Assembly (NCBI GenBank): GCA_900768685.1
Contig: CAAGDX010000036.1
Coordinates: forward strand, 1 to 64,000
Length of the DNA stretch: 64,000 bases
Source: Bacteroidales bacterium
GTDB taxonomy: Bacteria > Bacteroidota > Bacteroidia > Bacteroidales > Muribaculaceae
Reading direction: 5' to 3'
Shown: positions 9,701-17,508 of the stretch, piece by piece
How positions within the stretch are numbered: the stretch's first letter is position 1
Layout: the number at the start of each line of letters is the position of its first letter
Made by a program: the position numbers and the translations under genes
Notes under the pieces: generated by a model
Told to the model about the DNA's origin: nothing
Seen by the model: only the letters and a program-made list of their open reading frames with translations
The model's database searches: none

Positions 9701-10285
9701 TGTGCCGCCAATTTTCTGTTTTGTGGCACCCGGAGCGATGTCTAGCCCGTCATCGGTGAGTTGGATACCGTAAATACCACGGAAACTGCCCCAGAAAAGG
9801 TATTTTTTGCCATTATCTTCAATATAGAATGGGTCTATAGAGTTTTGAACACCTATTTCGGAACTATTAAAGAGGCGTTTAGCATCGTGGAACGGACCTT
9901 GAGGAGTGTCGCTTATAGCAACACCGATACCGCAAGTCCATTCGCCGCCCCAAACGGATTTGGCGAAGTACAACACATATTTGCCATTGATATAGTTTAT
10001 GTCACAAGCCCATACGCCACCCGGAAGCCCTATGCGAGCCTCTGTAGGGTCTGTATCGTTGTTAAAAATCCAACCCATAGAGGTCCAGTCTGCCAGGTTG
10101 TATGATTTGTAGCCTACAGCACCGGTGGCATAGAGATAGTAAGCACCATCGGGTCCGCGTACAACAGATGGATCCGGAGCATCGTTGTTAATCACCGGGT
10201 TACTGAAAACATTCAGTTCCACGGCATCTGAATTTGCTATGCCCAGTCCGAGCATAAGCAATAGCGATATAAGTAGTTTTTTCAT
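6749..10285 (-). CDS. Secreted GH43-type glycoside hydrolase with T9SS C-terminal signal
   Basis: A 1178-aa multidomain protein. Signal peptide 1-21. Residues about 28-335 form a GH43-like five-bladed propeller: catalytic base D38 (DAPDPS), D151 (SIDPF) as pKa modulator, general acid E198 (YIEGT), and GPGHCSEI near 290. GH43 enzymes cleave arabino- or xylo-oligosaccharides. Two related WD-like regions follow (about 345-670 and 785-1095; RIYAWDDD and KIYRWDSD occupy equivalent places), separated by an Ig-like domain (about 695-780). The C-terminal 70 residues end in ALRGLYIVKV and KVILR, the type A T9SS sorting signal, so the protein should cross the outer membrane and be surface attached or released. 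It is a single-gene unit; no SusCD pair is adjacent. Confidence 0.85.
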   Translation of the reverse strand: MKKLLISLLLMLGLGIANSDAVELNVFSNPVINNDAPDPSVVRGPDGAYYLYATGAVGYKSYNLADWTSMGWIFNNDTDPTEARIGLPGGVWACDINYINGKYVLYFAKSVWGGEWTCGIGVAISDTPQGPFHDAKRLFNSSEIGVQNSIDPFYIEDNGKKYLFWGSFRGIYGIQLTDDGLDIAPGATKQKIGGTYIEGTCIHKRNGYYYLIGSGGTCCEGLKSTYHLVVARSTSLFGPYYDKSGNSALNNGFSKILVGDSRVKGPGHCSEIIQDDAGNDWMVYHGYDVNNESAGRKCYLERVTWDANGWPVLGSGTPCASGTKPSINYLPGGLQEKWNLSQKRGTKTQKGWDASAVRNFCYQNGKLYCVYNHQSIKVIDAQTGEDLGNLNETDIVSGGTLKFCDVKCFQGHIVACNLAKDGEELRIYAWDDDNAAPYLLYKTTDMSGCPRLGDCMEIAPDSNWDNNLWLNFAATANSQTKIVEFNRDGEGNWIRKVITTTTDGSTAFNAGGSVRSYPNGGVWWIDGLLSAPSFFQFSGDNVVKRTIEIPTGETWGSCHHEFYFKGQKYAVNLKFNDRTAGDSNSTYKGGRMRLIIDNSGNYSSNSYVGEWPADGLGNDTRNTNGTGDVMINTDGSNYIEAWVCSTTHGMAYFTYGTVPQTNPSPILPLGSHIIPAANSVDFETTTGSTTEKSLAVSAISLTGDISLALSGDNADYFTLSTSTLTKDGGSVNITYAPKVVGTHTATLTLTSEGADDVTVTLNGKSNSPTYFDDNITELTQVWTNTSWADGSQPYARSIAFQDGKLYVVLSSTGAQEIKILDAYTGELKGNLDVTGVSEGVFKLSGIVAVGGKIFVSNVAASTNIFKIYRWDSDTSAPVVALQLEAGTHCTSAMGNQISYTGDLNSGRIWTSDQTTNNLIYFNVSGGTISNTVNKLALYKADGTTAFTVGDGRGSAVVQDAGNGNIYVASKDAYPALFGSDGKMIEQMQANTCGNNLYGAAINVFDFGSKKYALAGTYSVAGNTKGGQFTLSNVTSGFAAAEAPIAKYPADGFGTGTANGQRNQNILVQKRNDNQVLDVWFLSTLQGLGYWTYNGVKSSDSAESIEDDVAPQFGIIADANTLAVIGVEAAEIELYNAAGILVARNAGEQTIDVTALRGLYIVKVISTEGKVNAAKVILR

Positions 10286-10381
10286 TAGTAATGTGGGTTT
10301 ATGTTAGGTTTTTTAGTGAAATATCAATGCTTTGCGGAGCGGAATTGCCTCGCAATAGAAAATTCTTATCTTACTTTTGGG

Positions 10382-11035
10382 CTATTCCTTAATTCCGAAA
10401 GCGAGGTCACCGGCATCACCAAGTCCCGGCACTATGTAACTGTGAGCATTTATTTCCGGATCCACGGCACCGAGCCAAACAGTAGTTTTATCTTCCGGGA
10501 AAGTCTTTTTGACGTAATCCACGGCTTGCTGTGAAGCAATTACGGAGCACACATGGATATGTGCGGGATTTCCTTTTGTGATAAGTGCTCTGTAACTCAG
10601 TTCCATAGAAGCACCGGTTGCAAGCATCGGGTCTGCAATCACCAGTGTTTTGCCGTCAAGGCAAGGTGAAGCGAGGTACTCTATGCAGATATCAAAATTT
10701 TCTTTTTCCTTGTACTTGCGGTAGGCGGAAACAAAAGCATTTTCCGCATGGTCGAAGTAGTTCAGGAAACCCTGGTGAAACGGCAGTCCGGCACGGAAAA
10801 TAGTAGCCAGAACAATCGGAGTGGCAATAATTTCAGACTTCATCTCAGCGAGAGGAGTTTTGATGTCTATTGACTTGTAATCCACGGTCTTACTGATTTC
10901 GTATGCCATGATTTCGCCTATACGTTGCAGGTTATGGCGGAAACGGAGCATATCCGCCTGCAGGTTAGTGTCGCGTAACTCAGTCATATACTGACTGATA
11001 AGAGAATTTGTCTCTGCAAAATTTACTACTTTCAT
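10382..11035 (-). CDS. upp: Uracil phosphoribosyltransferase
   Basis: A 217-aa enzyme converting uracil and PRPP to UMP in pyrimidine salvage. The PRPP loop is DPMLATGAS, and the C-terminal uracil-binding block GLGDAGDLAFG is intact; length matches the family (about 210 aa). Cytosolic. Single gene with a well-formed minus-strand promoter (TATCTTTG at 11104-11111, CAAA/TTTG element at 11132-11135). Confidence 0.95.
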   Translation of the reverse strand: MKVVNFAETNSLISQYMTELRDTNLQADMLRFRHNLQRIGEIMAYEISKTVDYKSIDIKTPLAEMKSEIIATPIVLATIFRAGLPFHQGFLNYFDHAENAFVSAYRKYKEKENFDICIEYLASPCLDGKTLVIADPMLATGASMELSYRALITKGNPAHIHVCSVIASQQAVDYVKKTFPEDKTTVWLGAVDPEINAHSYIVPGLGDAGDLAFGIKE

Positions 11036-11103
11036 AGTGATATAAAAATTGCGGTTATGGTACGATTTATTTTACTGAATTGCCATTTGAGGCACATTCA
11101 TCT

Positions 11104-11135
11104 GCAAAGATATAAATAAAAATTCATACCGCAAA
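11104..11135 (-). promoter_or_regulatory. upp promoter
   Basis: On the minus strand TTTG (11135-11132), 20 bases, then TATCTTTG (11111-11104): both elements of the Bacteroidota primary sigma factor consensus at the usual spacing. Confidence 0.75.
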
Positions 11136-11158
11136 AAGCAAGCAAGTTTTATAGCGAA

Positions 11159-11365
11159 TCACTTTATCTGTTTAAGCGTCTCCTCAAGTTCCGCACTCAC
11201 ATTTGTGAGGCGAGAGCGACATTCTGCAATAAGTTCGGAGGCACGGCGAGTCATGGCGGTGAGTTCGTCTATATCGCAGTTTTTACTTTTCATAGCCTCT
11301 AAAATTGAGTCAAGTTCCGCTACTGCTTCGCTGTATTTCAGTTTGTTAACGGGTGTTTTCTTCAT
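11159..11365 (-). CDS. xseB: Exodeoxyribonuclease VII small subunit
   Basis: A 68-aa helical protein with the XseB pattern: KYSEAVAELDSILEAMKS, then DIDELTAMTRRASELI. Several copies bind one XseA to make ExoVII, which digests single-stranded DNA from both ends. It lies 12 bases after the xseA stop, so the two are co-transcribed. Confidence 0.92.
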   Translation of the reverse strand: MKKTPVNKLKYSEAVAELDSILEAMKSKNCDIDELTAMTRRASELIAECRSRLTNVSAELEETLKQIK

Positions 11366-11377
11366 ATCGTGAGTTTT

Positions 11378-12676
11378 TTATTTTGCTTTGGAATTACTTT
11401 CTATTGCCTCGGAAATCACTTCGCCATCGGCAAAACGAGTGGTGATAACATCTCCTGCTTTCACATCCGCTGCTGTGCGGATAATTTTGCCGCCAGCGGA
11501 GGTGATAGTGTAGCCGCGTTTCAGAACCGCCTGTGGTGACAAGGCTGCTACGAGTTGCTCTGCCGCTTCAAGGCGATGTGCGGCAAAAGAAACGGCATCT
11601 GCTGCGTATTTCCGCATGTCCGCTGCCTTGGAATCCAAAAGTGCCGACTGCGGTGCAATGATGTTTGCAGACACTGCGGAAAGCGACAAACCGGCAGCAT
11701 TCAGGCGGGCTGCGGAACGTTCCACTGCTGTCTGTGCCAGTGCCGGGAGTTGTGCATGAGCGGCGGCGAGTTTATTGCCGGACTCGGAAATCATGGCAAT
11801 AACAGTGGCATAAATTTCGTTCCCAATCATTTTGAGTCTCTCCAGTGACTCCGCACCGCGGCTGATAAGCCATTCAGCGGCTGCAGTAGGCGTTTTCACC
11901 CTCATTGCAGCCACATAGTCCAGTAGCGTCACATCTCTTTCGTGACCTATGCCGATAATCACCGGCAGCGGAAACTGTGCTATGCTTGCGGCAAGGTCGT
12001 AGTCCTCAAAACATGAAAGGTCATCGGAAGAACCTCCACCGCGGATTATCACCACAGCATCAAAAAAGTTCTCATATTCAGATATTTGCACAAGTGCATC
12101 AATAATGCTTCCGGGTGCCGTTGGTCCTTGAACAGTGGCAGGAAAAAGACGGGTGAAGAATTTAAGTCCGTAGCCGTTGTTTTCAAGTTGGTTCATAAAA
12201 TCGCCATAGCCGGCAGCCGTTTCTGCGGAAATTATAGCGATTCTTTGCAGCGGTTCGTGCCATTCAAGGCTCTTGTTAAGGTCTATAACTCCCTCATCTG
12301 TAAGGCATTTGATAATTTCACGACGGCGACGGAGCACATCTCCCAGAGTAAACTCCGCGTTGATGTCGTCTATCACCAGCAGAAGCCCATACACCGGGTG
12401 AAAAGTGACATTTACCCTCACCATAACTTTCATGCCCGTGGCAAGCCGCTGCCCTGTGGCAGACGTGAATTTCTCATCTATATAATATAGGGAATTTGCC
12501 CAAATTGCAGCCCTGGAACGAGCCACGGTGTTTCCGGCATCGTCCTTTTGGATTAGTTCCATATAGCAATGCCGCTTACGGCTCAGGTCTGCCGTTTCCG
12601 CAGTTACCCAGATACCTTTTGTCTGCGGTATCACCACGAGTTGCTCTATAATTTCATTCAGTTCGAGCAGCGTCAT
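11378..12676 (-). CDS. xseA: Exodeoxyribonuclease VII large subunit
   Basis: A 432-aa catalytic subunit. The N-terminal OB fold (about 1-100) is followed by the nuclease core: IAIISAETAAGYGDF, VVIIRGGGSSDDL, FPLPVIIGIGHERDVTLLD, and AVKTPTAAAEW-like AMRVKTPTAAAEW. A long helical region and a small C-terminal barrel follow (ALSPQAVLKRGYTI). The chosen ATG at 12676 gives MTLLELNEIIEQL, in line with family starts. ATGs at 12706 and 12739 are in frame but overlap the upstream gene. Acts in DNA repair with XseB. Order: helicase, DUF3256-like, xseA, xseB, all minus and tightly packed. Confidence 0.93.
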   Translation of the reverse strand: MTLLELNEIIEQLVVIPQTKGIWVTAETADLSRKRHCYMELIQKDDAGNTVARSRAAIWANSLYYIDEKFTSATGQRLATGMKVMVRVNVTFHPVYGLLLVIDDINAEFTLGDVLRRRREIIKCLTDEGVIDLNKSLEWHEPLQRIAIISAETAAGYGDFMNQLENNGYGLKFFTRLFPATVQGPTAPGSIIDALVQISEYENFFDAVVIIRGGGSSDDLSCFEDYDLAASIAQFPLPVIIGIGHERDVTLLDYVAAMRVKTPTAAAEWLISRGAESLERLKMIGNEIYATVIAMISESGNKLAAAHAQLPALAQTAVERSAARLNAAGLSLSAVSANIIAPQSALLDSKAADMRKYAADAVSFAAHRLEAAEQLVAALSPQAVLKRGYTITSAGGKIIRTAADVKAGDVITTRFADGEVISEAIESNSKAK

Positions 12677-12699
12677 GGCAGAATCCGTTCCGTAATCCC

Positions 12700-13329
12700 T
12701 TAGCATTTCTTCATTTTTGAACCTGTCAGGCGGAAACAAATTTCCGGTCGGATAAGATGTGCCACCTTATTATAATCAGCCTCCGACATATATGCGTCAA
12801 ACGACGGTGTGAGCGTAAGAATCTTACTTTCAGCATCATAGACATACTTCGCCATAACAAACGGAATCAGTCTTTCCGCCAGGGCTACATCTTCTTTTTT
12901 GTTGCTGATGAGCCACTCTTTGAGTGTAGGTTCTTTGAAACAGCCGGAAATTTCGTTCCACTTGCTGTCGTAAAAAGTTATTCTGCCATCTATTGCAGGA
13001 GTGGCGATATTTCGGATAAGAATTATTATAGAATCGTTTTTTGACTTTGCTTCCACAAAAATTTGAGCAATGGAAGCACTGTCTGCCGTTTCCTGGATTG
13101 TGATGGATTCGTCTGTAAGTTCCAGGATGCGTGAACCGTCAAAAAAAGCGTTTTGAACAAGTCTTGAGGAGCCGCTTTTGAAATAATCCACCATATCCAT
13201 ACGCAGCGTTTTTGGTGCGTAAGTAATTACGTCGTCCGGAGCGGAATAAAAGGCTGCTTCCACGCCTGTTTGTGCCTTTGCGGTCACAGCGAGGAGCAAT
13301 GCTGATATTATCGTGAGTAACTTTTTCAT
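12700..13329 (-). CDS. Secreted DUF3256-like protein
   Basis: A 209-aa protein with a clear signal peptide (MKKLLTIISALLLAVTAKAQ). The body begins with residues reminiscent of DUF3256 (ITYAPKTLRMDMVDYF), a small exported family restricted to Bacteroidota and of unknown function. The ATG at 13329 is chosen because it starts the signal peptide; a TTG at 13356 overlapping the helicase stop is less likely. It probably forms an operon with the helicase upstream and xseA downstream. No catalytic motif is visible. Confidence 0.7.
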   Translation of the reverse strand: MKKLLTIISALLLAVTAKAQTGVEAAFYSAPDDVITYAPKTLRMDMVDYFKSGSSRLVQNAFFDGSRILELTDESITIQETADSASIAQIFVEAKSKNDSIIILIRNIATPAIDGRITFYDSKWNEISGCFKEPTLKEWLISNKKEDVALAERLIPFVMAKYVYDAESKILTLTPSFDAYMSEADYNKVAHLIRPEICFRLTGSKMKKC

Positions 13330-13352
13330 ATTCAAGTAATTAAAAAAGGTTT

Positions 13353-15134
13353 TCAACGCCTGTTTTTATTGCGTTTTCTGTCTCCGCCTTTGCGAAATTC
13401 ACGCTGCGGCTTTTCCTCTTGCGGCTGAGAATCCCGAGCACGTTTCTTTTTCCTTGATGCTGCCTTGGAATAGTCTTTATCTGCCTGTGCAATCTCGCAG
13501 AATACTCGTTTTCCAAAGAAATCCGACCCGGAAATGCTGTTCACAACACGTTTTGCGTCTTTTGCACGCACGTCAAAAAGCGTATAGCCCGGCAGCAGGT
13601 CTATTCTGCCCACATCTACCCTTGCACCGTCAACGTTGAAGTTTATCAGGTCTATGAGATTTGCGGGATAGAAGCCGTCACCCTTGCCTATGTTTACGTA
13701 AATTCTTTCGTAGCCTTTTTCTGCCACACGGCGGTCCTTATCTTTGTCTGCCGGTCGCTGAACGTCTGTTTTACGTTCTTTTGCTGCTTTTTTCTCGCGT
13801 TTTTCCTCCTTATAGTCAATGTCCGGAGCATCTTTGTAGTAACGCAGAAGTCTGTTAAATTCCAGTGCGAGCACACGTTTTACGAGGTCTTCCTGAGTGA
13901 GCCAACCGAGTTTTTTGATAATTCCGCCGGAATATTTTTCCATTTCCGCATCGTCAACATCTACACGCTCAAGTTTGTCTGCAAGGTTATATAACTGTTT
14001 TTCAATGATATGCTGCGGTGTCGGCACTTCGCGGCGTTCGAATTTTTTGCCTATAATGCGTTCTATCTGTCTCAGGCGACCTTTTTCCCTGGAGTGGATA
14101 ATCGCCACGGAAATACCTGTTTTTCCGGCACGTCCTGTACGTCCGGAGCGATGCGTATAGACGGCGGTATCTTCCGGCAAACCGTAGTTTACAACGTGCG
14201 TCAGGTCGTCAACGTCAAGTCCGCGAGCTGCCACGTCTGTTGCCACAAGGATTGTTATCACCCTGTCGCGGAATTTTTTCATCACCAGGTCACGCTGCTG
14301 CTGAGAGAGGTCGCCGTGGAGAGCATCCGCATTGTATCCGTCGTGCATCAGCAAGTCCGCTATCTCCTGTGTCTCGATTTTCGTGCGACAGAAAACTATA
14401 GCGTAAATATTCGGATTATCATCGGCTATGCGTTTGAGTGCCAGTGCCTTATCTTTTGCGTGAACAAGGTAATAAACGTGGTTCACATTTGCTGCACCTT
14501 CATTTCGCGTGCCAATCACAATTTCCACGGGCGAGTGCATATATTGCTTTGCAATGCGTGCTATTTCCTGCGGCATTGTGGCGGAGAACATCAGAGTTTT
14601 TCTTTCCTGCGGCACGTGCTCCAGAATCTCGTTTATGGAATCCACAAAACCCATATTCAGCATCTCGTCCGCCTCGTCAAGGATGATGGTGTGGACATTG
14701 CTCAGCGACATAACTCTGCGATTTATCAGGTCGATAAGTCGCCCGGGAGTGGCAACGATTATCTGCACACCCTTTTTGAGTGCACGGATTTGACTTTCAA
14801 TGCTCGAACCGCCATATACGGGGAGCACTGTCACTTCCGGCAGATATTTTGCAAAGTCTGCAAGGTCGTCTGCAATCTGCAGGCAAAGTTCACGCGTGGG
14901 CGAGAGGATAAGTGCCTGAGGTTGCTGCAAGTTCACGTCAAGTCGCTGAATCACGGGCAGTCCGAAAGCCGCCGTTTTGCCTGTTCCGGTTTGTGCGAGA
15001 GCCACCACGTCGCAGTCCTCATATAATAAATAAGGTATAACCTGTTCTTGAACGGGCATAGGCATTTCAAATCCCATGTCGTAAATGGCTTGTAGCAGTT
15101 CCGGGGCTACTCCGAGTTCTTCAAATGTTTTCAT
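13353..15134 (-). CDS. deaD: DEAD-box RNA helicase (DeaD/CsdA-like) with DbpA-type RNA-binding domain
   Basis: A 593-aa helicase. Core motifs: Q-motif region (FEEL...MPMPVQEQVIPYL), I AQTGTGKT, Ia PTREL, II DEAD (IILDEADEMLNMGF), III SAT, and VI HRSGRTGRAG. The C-terminal part has a DbpA-like RRM (about 475-550, ERIYVNIGKGDGFYP) and a basic tail (KKKRARD...RKRNKNRR). It unwinds structured RNA and is expected to act in ribosome assembly and cold adaptation. Its own promoter is TAAATTTG at 15146-15139 with TTTG at 15170-15167. First gene of the helicase-DUF3256-xseA-xseB cluster. Confidence 0.92.
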   Translation of the reverse strand: MKTFEELGVAPELLQAIYDMGFEMPMPVQEQVIPYLLYEDCDVVALAQTGTGKTAAFGLPVIQRLDVNLQQPQALILSPTRELCLQIADDLADFAKYLPEVTVLPVYGGSSIESQIRALKKGVQIIVATPGRLIDLINRRVMSLSNVHTIILDEADEMLNMGFVDSINEILEHVPQERKTLMFSATMPQEIARIAKQYMHSPVEIVIGTRNEGAANVNHVYYLVHAKDKALALKRIADDNPNIYAIVFCRTKIETQEIADLLMHDGYNADALHGDLSQQQRDLVMKKFRDRVITILVATDVAARGLDVDDLTHVVNYGLPEDTAVYTHRSGRTGRAGKTGISVAIIHSREKGRLRQIERIIGKKFERREVPTPQHIIEKQLYNLADKLERVDVDDAEMEKYSGGIIKKLGWLTQEDLVKRVLALEFNRLLRYYKDAPDIDYKEEKREKKAAKERKTDVQRPADKDKDRRVAEKGYERIYVNIGKGDGFYPANLIDLINFNVDGARVDVGRIDLLPGYTLFDVRAKDAKRVVNSISGSDFFGKRVFCEIAQADKDYSKAASRKKKRARDSQPQEEKPQREFRKGGDRKRNKNRR

Positions 15135-15138
15135 GATG

Positions 15139-15170
15139 CAAATTTACGCATAATTCATTATACTCACAAA
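15139..15170 (-). promoter_or_regulatory. Helicase gene promoter
   Basis: On the minus strand TTTG (15170-15167), 20 bases, TAAATTTG (15146-15139). It ends only 5 bases before the start codon, so the leader is very short. The -33 element overlaps the rpsA terminator. Confidence 0.7.
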
Positions 15171-15198
15171 AAAAGCGTGCCTTCCGGACACGCTTTTT
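15166..15198 (-). terminator. rpsA terminator
   Basis: On the minus strand AAAAGCGTG, a 9-base loop, CACGCTTTT followed by a T run: a standard intrinsic terminator just after rpsA. Confidence 0.85.
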
Positions 15199-15219
15199 CC
15201 AAATCTATAAGGTAAGAGA

Positions 15220-17007
15220 TTATTTACCTTTTGTGAGCTGTTCTTTGAGAGCAGCAAGTGCTTCAATGTCACCGAGAGTTGTTTTCTCAATAGGAGTAGC
15301 ACTGTGTTCTTCAGCCTTAGGAGCAGCCTGGCGTTTTGCTTTCTTAGGCTGTTCTGCAGCTTTTTCTGCCTTTGCTTCATCTTCAAAGATGCGGCTGTGG
15401 CTGAGGATGATGCGTTTGTTCTCCTTGTTGAATTCGATAACTTTGAATTGGAGTTTTTCGTCAACAGCGGCAGTTGTACCGTCTTGTTTAACGAGGTGTT
15501 TCGGAGTTGCGAAACCTTCTACACCGTAAGGAAGTGCTACAACAGCACCCTTTTCAAGCATTTCTACGATAGTACCTTCGTGTACTGAACCTACTGTGAA
15601 GATAGTTTCAAATACGTCCCAAGGATTTTCTTCGAGTTGCTTGTGGCCAAGGCTCAAGCGACGGTTTTCTTTGTCGATTTCAAGAACTTGAACTTCGATA
15701 TCTGCACCGATTTGAGTAAATTCGCTCGGGTGTTTGATTTTCTTAGTCCAAGAGAGGTCGCTGATGTGGATAAGACCGTCAACGCCTTCTTCGATTTCAA
15801 CGAATACACCGAAGTTTGTGAAGTTACGAACTTTTGCAGTGTGCTTGCTACCAACCGGGTAACGTGCTTCAATGTCGTCCCAAGGATTTTTCTTGAGTTG
15901 TTTGAGACCAAGTGACATTTTGCGTTCGTCGCGATCCAATGTAAGGATTACTGCTTCAATTTCGTCACCTACTTTCATGAAGTCCTGTGCAGAGCGGAGG
16001 TGCTGTGACCAAGACATTTCTGAAACGTGGATAAGTCCTTCTACGCCCGGAGCAATTTCAATGAATGCACCGTAGTCTGCCATAACGACAACTTTACCTT
16101 TAACCTTGTCACCAACTTTGAGGTTTGCATCAAGTGCATCCCATGGGTGTGGCTGAAGTTGCTTGAGACCGAGAGCAATACGTTTCTTTTCGTTATCAAA
16201 GTCAAGGATAACAACGTTAAGCTTCTGGTCGAGAGATACAACTTCTTCCGGGTGGCTTACGCGACCCCAAGAAAGGTCTGTGATGTGGATAAGACCATCT
16301 ACGCCGCCAAGGTCAATGAATACACCGTAAGAGGTGATGTTCTTAACAGTACCTTCAAGTACCTGACCTTTTTCAAGTTTGGAGATGATATCGCGTTTCT
16401 GCTGTTCAAGTTCTGCTTCGATAAGAGCCTTGTGAGAAACAACAACGTTTTTGAATTCTTCGTTGATTTTAACAACCTTGAATTCCATAGTTTTGCCCAC
16501 GAATACGTCGTAATCGCGGATAGGCTTAACATCAATCTGTGAACCCGGGAGGAATGCTTCGATGCCGAATACATCTACAATCATACCGCCCTTAGTGCGA
16601 CATTTAATGTAACCTTTAATGATTTCATCGTTTTCAAGCGCTTGGTTAACACGATCCCAAGAACGTGATGCACGTGCCTTTCTGTGTGAAAGGATGAGCT
16701 GACCTTTCTTGTCTTCCTGTGTTTCGATGAATACTTCCACTACGTCACCCACTTTGATTTCAGGATTGTAACGGAACTCGCTGATTGGAATGATACCATC
16801 GCTCTTGTATCCGATGTTAACCACTGCCTCACGCTTGTTGAGGGCAATAATGGTACCTTCGATTACATCCTTGTCTTTGACGGTGTTGAGCGATTCGTCA
16901 TAAGTTTTGGTGAGTTCTTCGCGAGACTTCTCACCCGGGGTTTCGCCTTTTTCATAGGCTTCCCAATCGAAATCTTCGATTGGAGAATTTTTTAATTCTT
17001 CAGTCAT
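15220..17007 (-). CDS. rpsA: 30S ribosomal protein S1
   Basis: A 595-aa protein with six S1 (OB-fold) repeats, for example VLEGTVKNITSYGVFIDLGG and the near-identical GVFVEIEEGVDGLIH block. Length fits S1 with an acidic N-terminus and a K/A-rich tail (KAEKAAEQPKKAKRQAA). It binds mRNA on the ribosome; in a phylum that rarely uses Shine-Dalgarno pairing S1 is likely important for initiation. Codon use is strongly biased, as expected for a highly expressed gene. Monocistronic: promoter at 17070-17101, terminator at 15166-15198. Confidence 0.95.
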   Translation of the reverse strand: MTEELKNSPIEDFDWEAYEKGETPGEKSREELTKTYDESLNTVKDKDVIEGTIIALNKREAVVNIGYKSDGIIPISEFRYNPEIKVGDVVEVFIETQEDKKGQLILSHRKARASRSWDRVNQALENDEIIKGYIKCRTKGGMIVDVFGIEAFLPGSQIDVKPIRDYDVFVGKTMEFKVVKINEEFKNVVVSHKALIEAELEQQKRDIISKLEKGQVLEGTVKNITSYGVFIDLGGVDGLIHITDLSWGRVSHPEEVVSLDQKLNVVILDFDNEKKRIALGLKQLQPHPWDALDANLKVGDKVKGKVVVMADYGAFIEIAPGVEGLIHVSEMSWSQHLRSAQDFMKVGDEIEAVILTLDRDERKMSLGLKQLKKNPWDDIEARYPVGSKHTAKVRNFTNFGVFVEIEEGVDGLIHISDLSWTKKIKHPSEFTQIGADIEVQVLEIDKENRRLSLGHKQLEENPWDVFETIFTVGSVHEGTIVEMLEKGAVVALPYGVEGFATPKHLVKQDGTTAAVDEKLQFKVIEFNKENKRIILSHSRIFEDEAKAEKAAEQPKKAKRQAAPKAEEHSATPIEKTTLGDIEALAALKEQLTKGK

Positions 17008-17069
17008 TTAAATTAGTTAATAAATATGGTTAATTAATCCACCAAGGCTTACACCTCGGTTTTGGCTTG

Positions 17070-17101
17070 CAAAGTTACGCAAGTTTCAGCTATTTAGCAA
17101 A
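17070..17101 (-). promoter_or_regulatory. rpsA promoter
   Basis: On the minus strand TTTG (17101-17098), 20 bases, TAACTTTG (17077-17070), followed by C. A textbook Bacteroidota promoter about 63 bases before the rpsA start. Confidence 0.8.
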
Positions 17102-17143
17102 TTTTTATGAAACATTTTTTGCAAGAAATTTTATTGGTGCCAA

Positions 17144-17201
17144 ATTAGTTCTTATTAGTCTAATTAGTCTTATTGGTCTTATTGGTCTTATTGGTCTAAT
17201 T
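17144..17201. repeat. 9-bp tandem array (TAATTAGTC/TATTGGTCT type)
   Basis: About six units of 9 bp alternating between AGTC and GGTC endings. It lies between the rpsA promoter and the tRNA-Leu gene. The same unit occurs at 2885-2920, 28520-28605, 36852-36896 and weakly at 59280-59306. Reading frames across it give LIRLIG-type repeats, which I regard as noncoding. Confidence 0.85.
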
Positions 17202-17293
17202 TTCCCATCACTCCCGGACCTCCCATCATTCCCGGGTCTCCCGGCACACAAAAAAAAGAATCGCCTGCAATTTTTGCCGACAATTCTTTTTCG

Positions 17294-17378
17294 TGCTCGA
17301 AGCGGGACTCGAACCCGCACAGCCGCAATGGCCAAGGGATTTTAAGTCCCTCGTGTCTACCATTCCACCATTCGAGCA
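17294..17378 (-). tRNA. tRNA-Leu (anticodon UAA)
   Basis: An 85-nt cloverleaf on the minus strand. Acceptor stem TGCTCGA/TCGAGCA, anticodon stem GGGA/TCCC with loop CTTAAAA giving anticodon TAA (reads UUA), a long class II variable arm, and T arm GCGGGTTCGAGTCCCGC. No CCA is encoded. A -7 box (TAACTTTG) lies upstream at 17416-17409. Confidence 0.96.
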
Positions 17379-17408
17379 TCTCCTTGCCCTTTATCGGGAA
17401 TTCGGCTG

Positions 17409-17416
17409 CAAAGTTA
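17409..17416 (-). promoter_or_regulatory. tRNA-Leu -7 box
   Basis: TAACTTTG followed by C on the minus strand, 30 bases before the mature tRNA 5' end. A possible -33 element (GTTG, 17439-17436) is 19 bases upstream. Confidence 0.65.
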
Positions 17417-17482
17417 CGCATATTTTTTTATTTCGCAACATCGTTTTGATGTTTTTTAATAGTCAAAGTTGAAAAAAATGAC

Positions 17483-17490
17483 TAATTTTG
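17483..17490 (+). promoter_or_regulatory. -7 box of the MalY/aroA operon
   Basis: TAATTTTG followed by C. It ends 18 bases before the ATG at 17509 and covers the alternative in-frame start at 17488, which decides the start in favour of 17509. Confidence 0.7.
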
Positions 17491-17508
17491 CAAATTATAT
17501 TCGCAATT

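Noticed and set aside
14010..15026. 338-codon plus-strand frame opposite the DEAD-box helicase
   Set aside because: Antisense shadow of a well-supported gene; Cys/His/Arg-rich composition typical of such shadows.
17067..17345. Frames encoding LIRLIG/LISLIG repeats over the 9-bp arrays
   Set aside because: A 9-bp unit gives open tripeptide repeats automatically. No start context, promoter or conservation supports translation.
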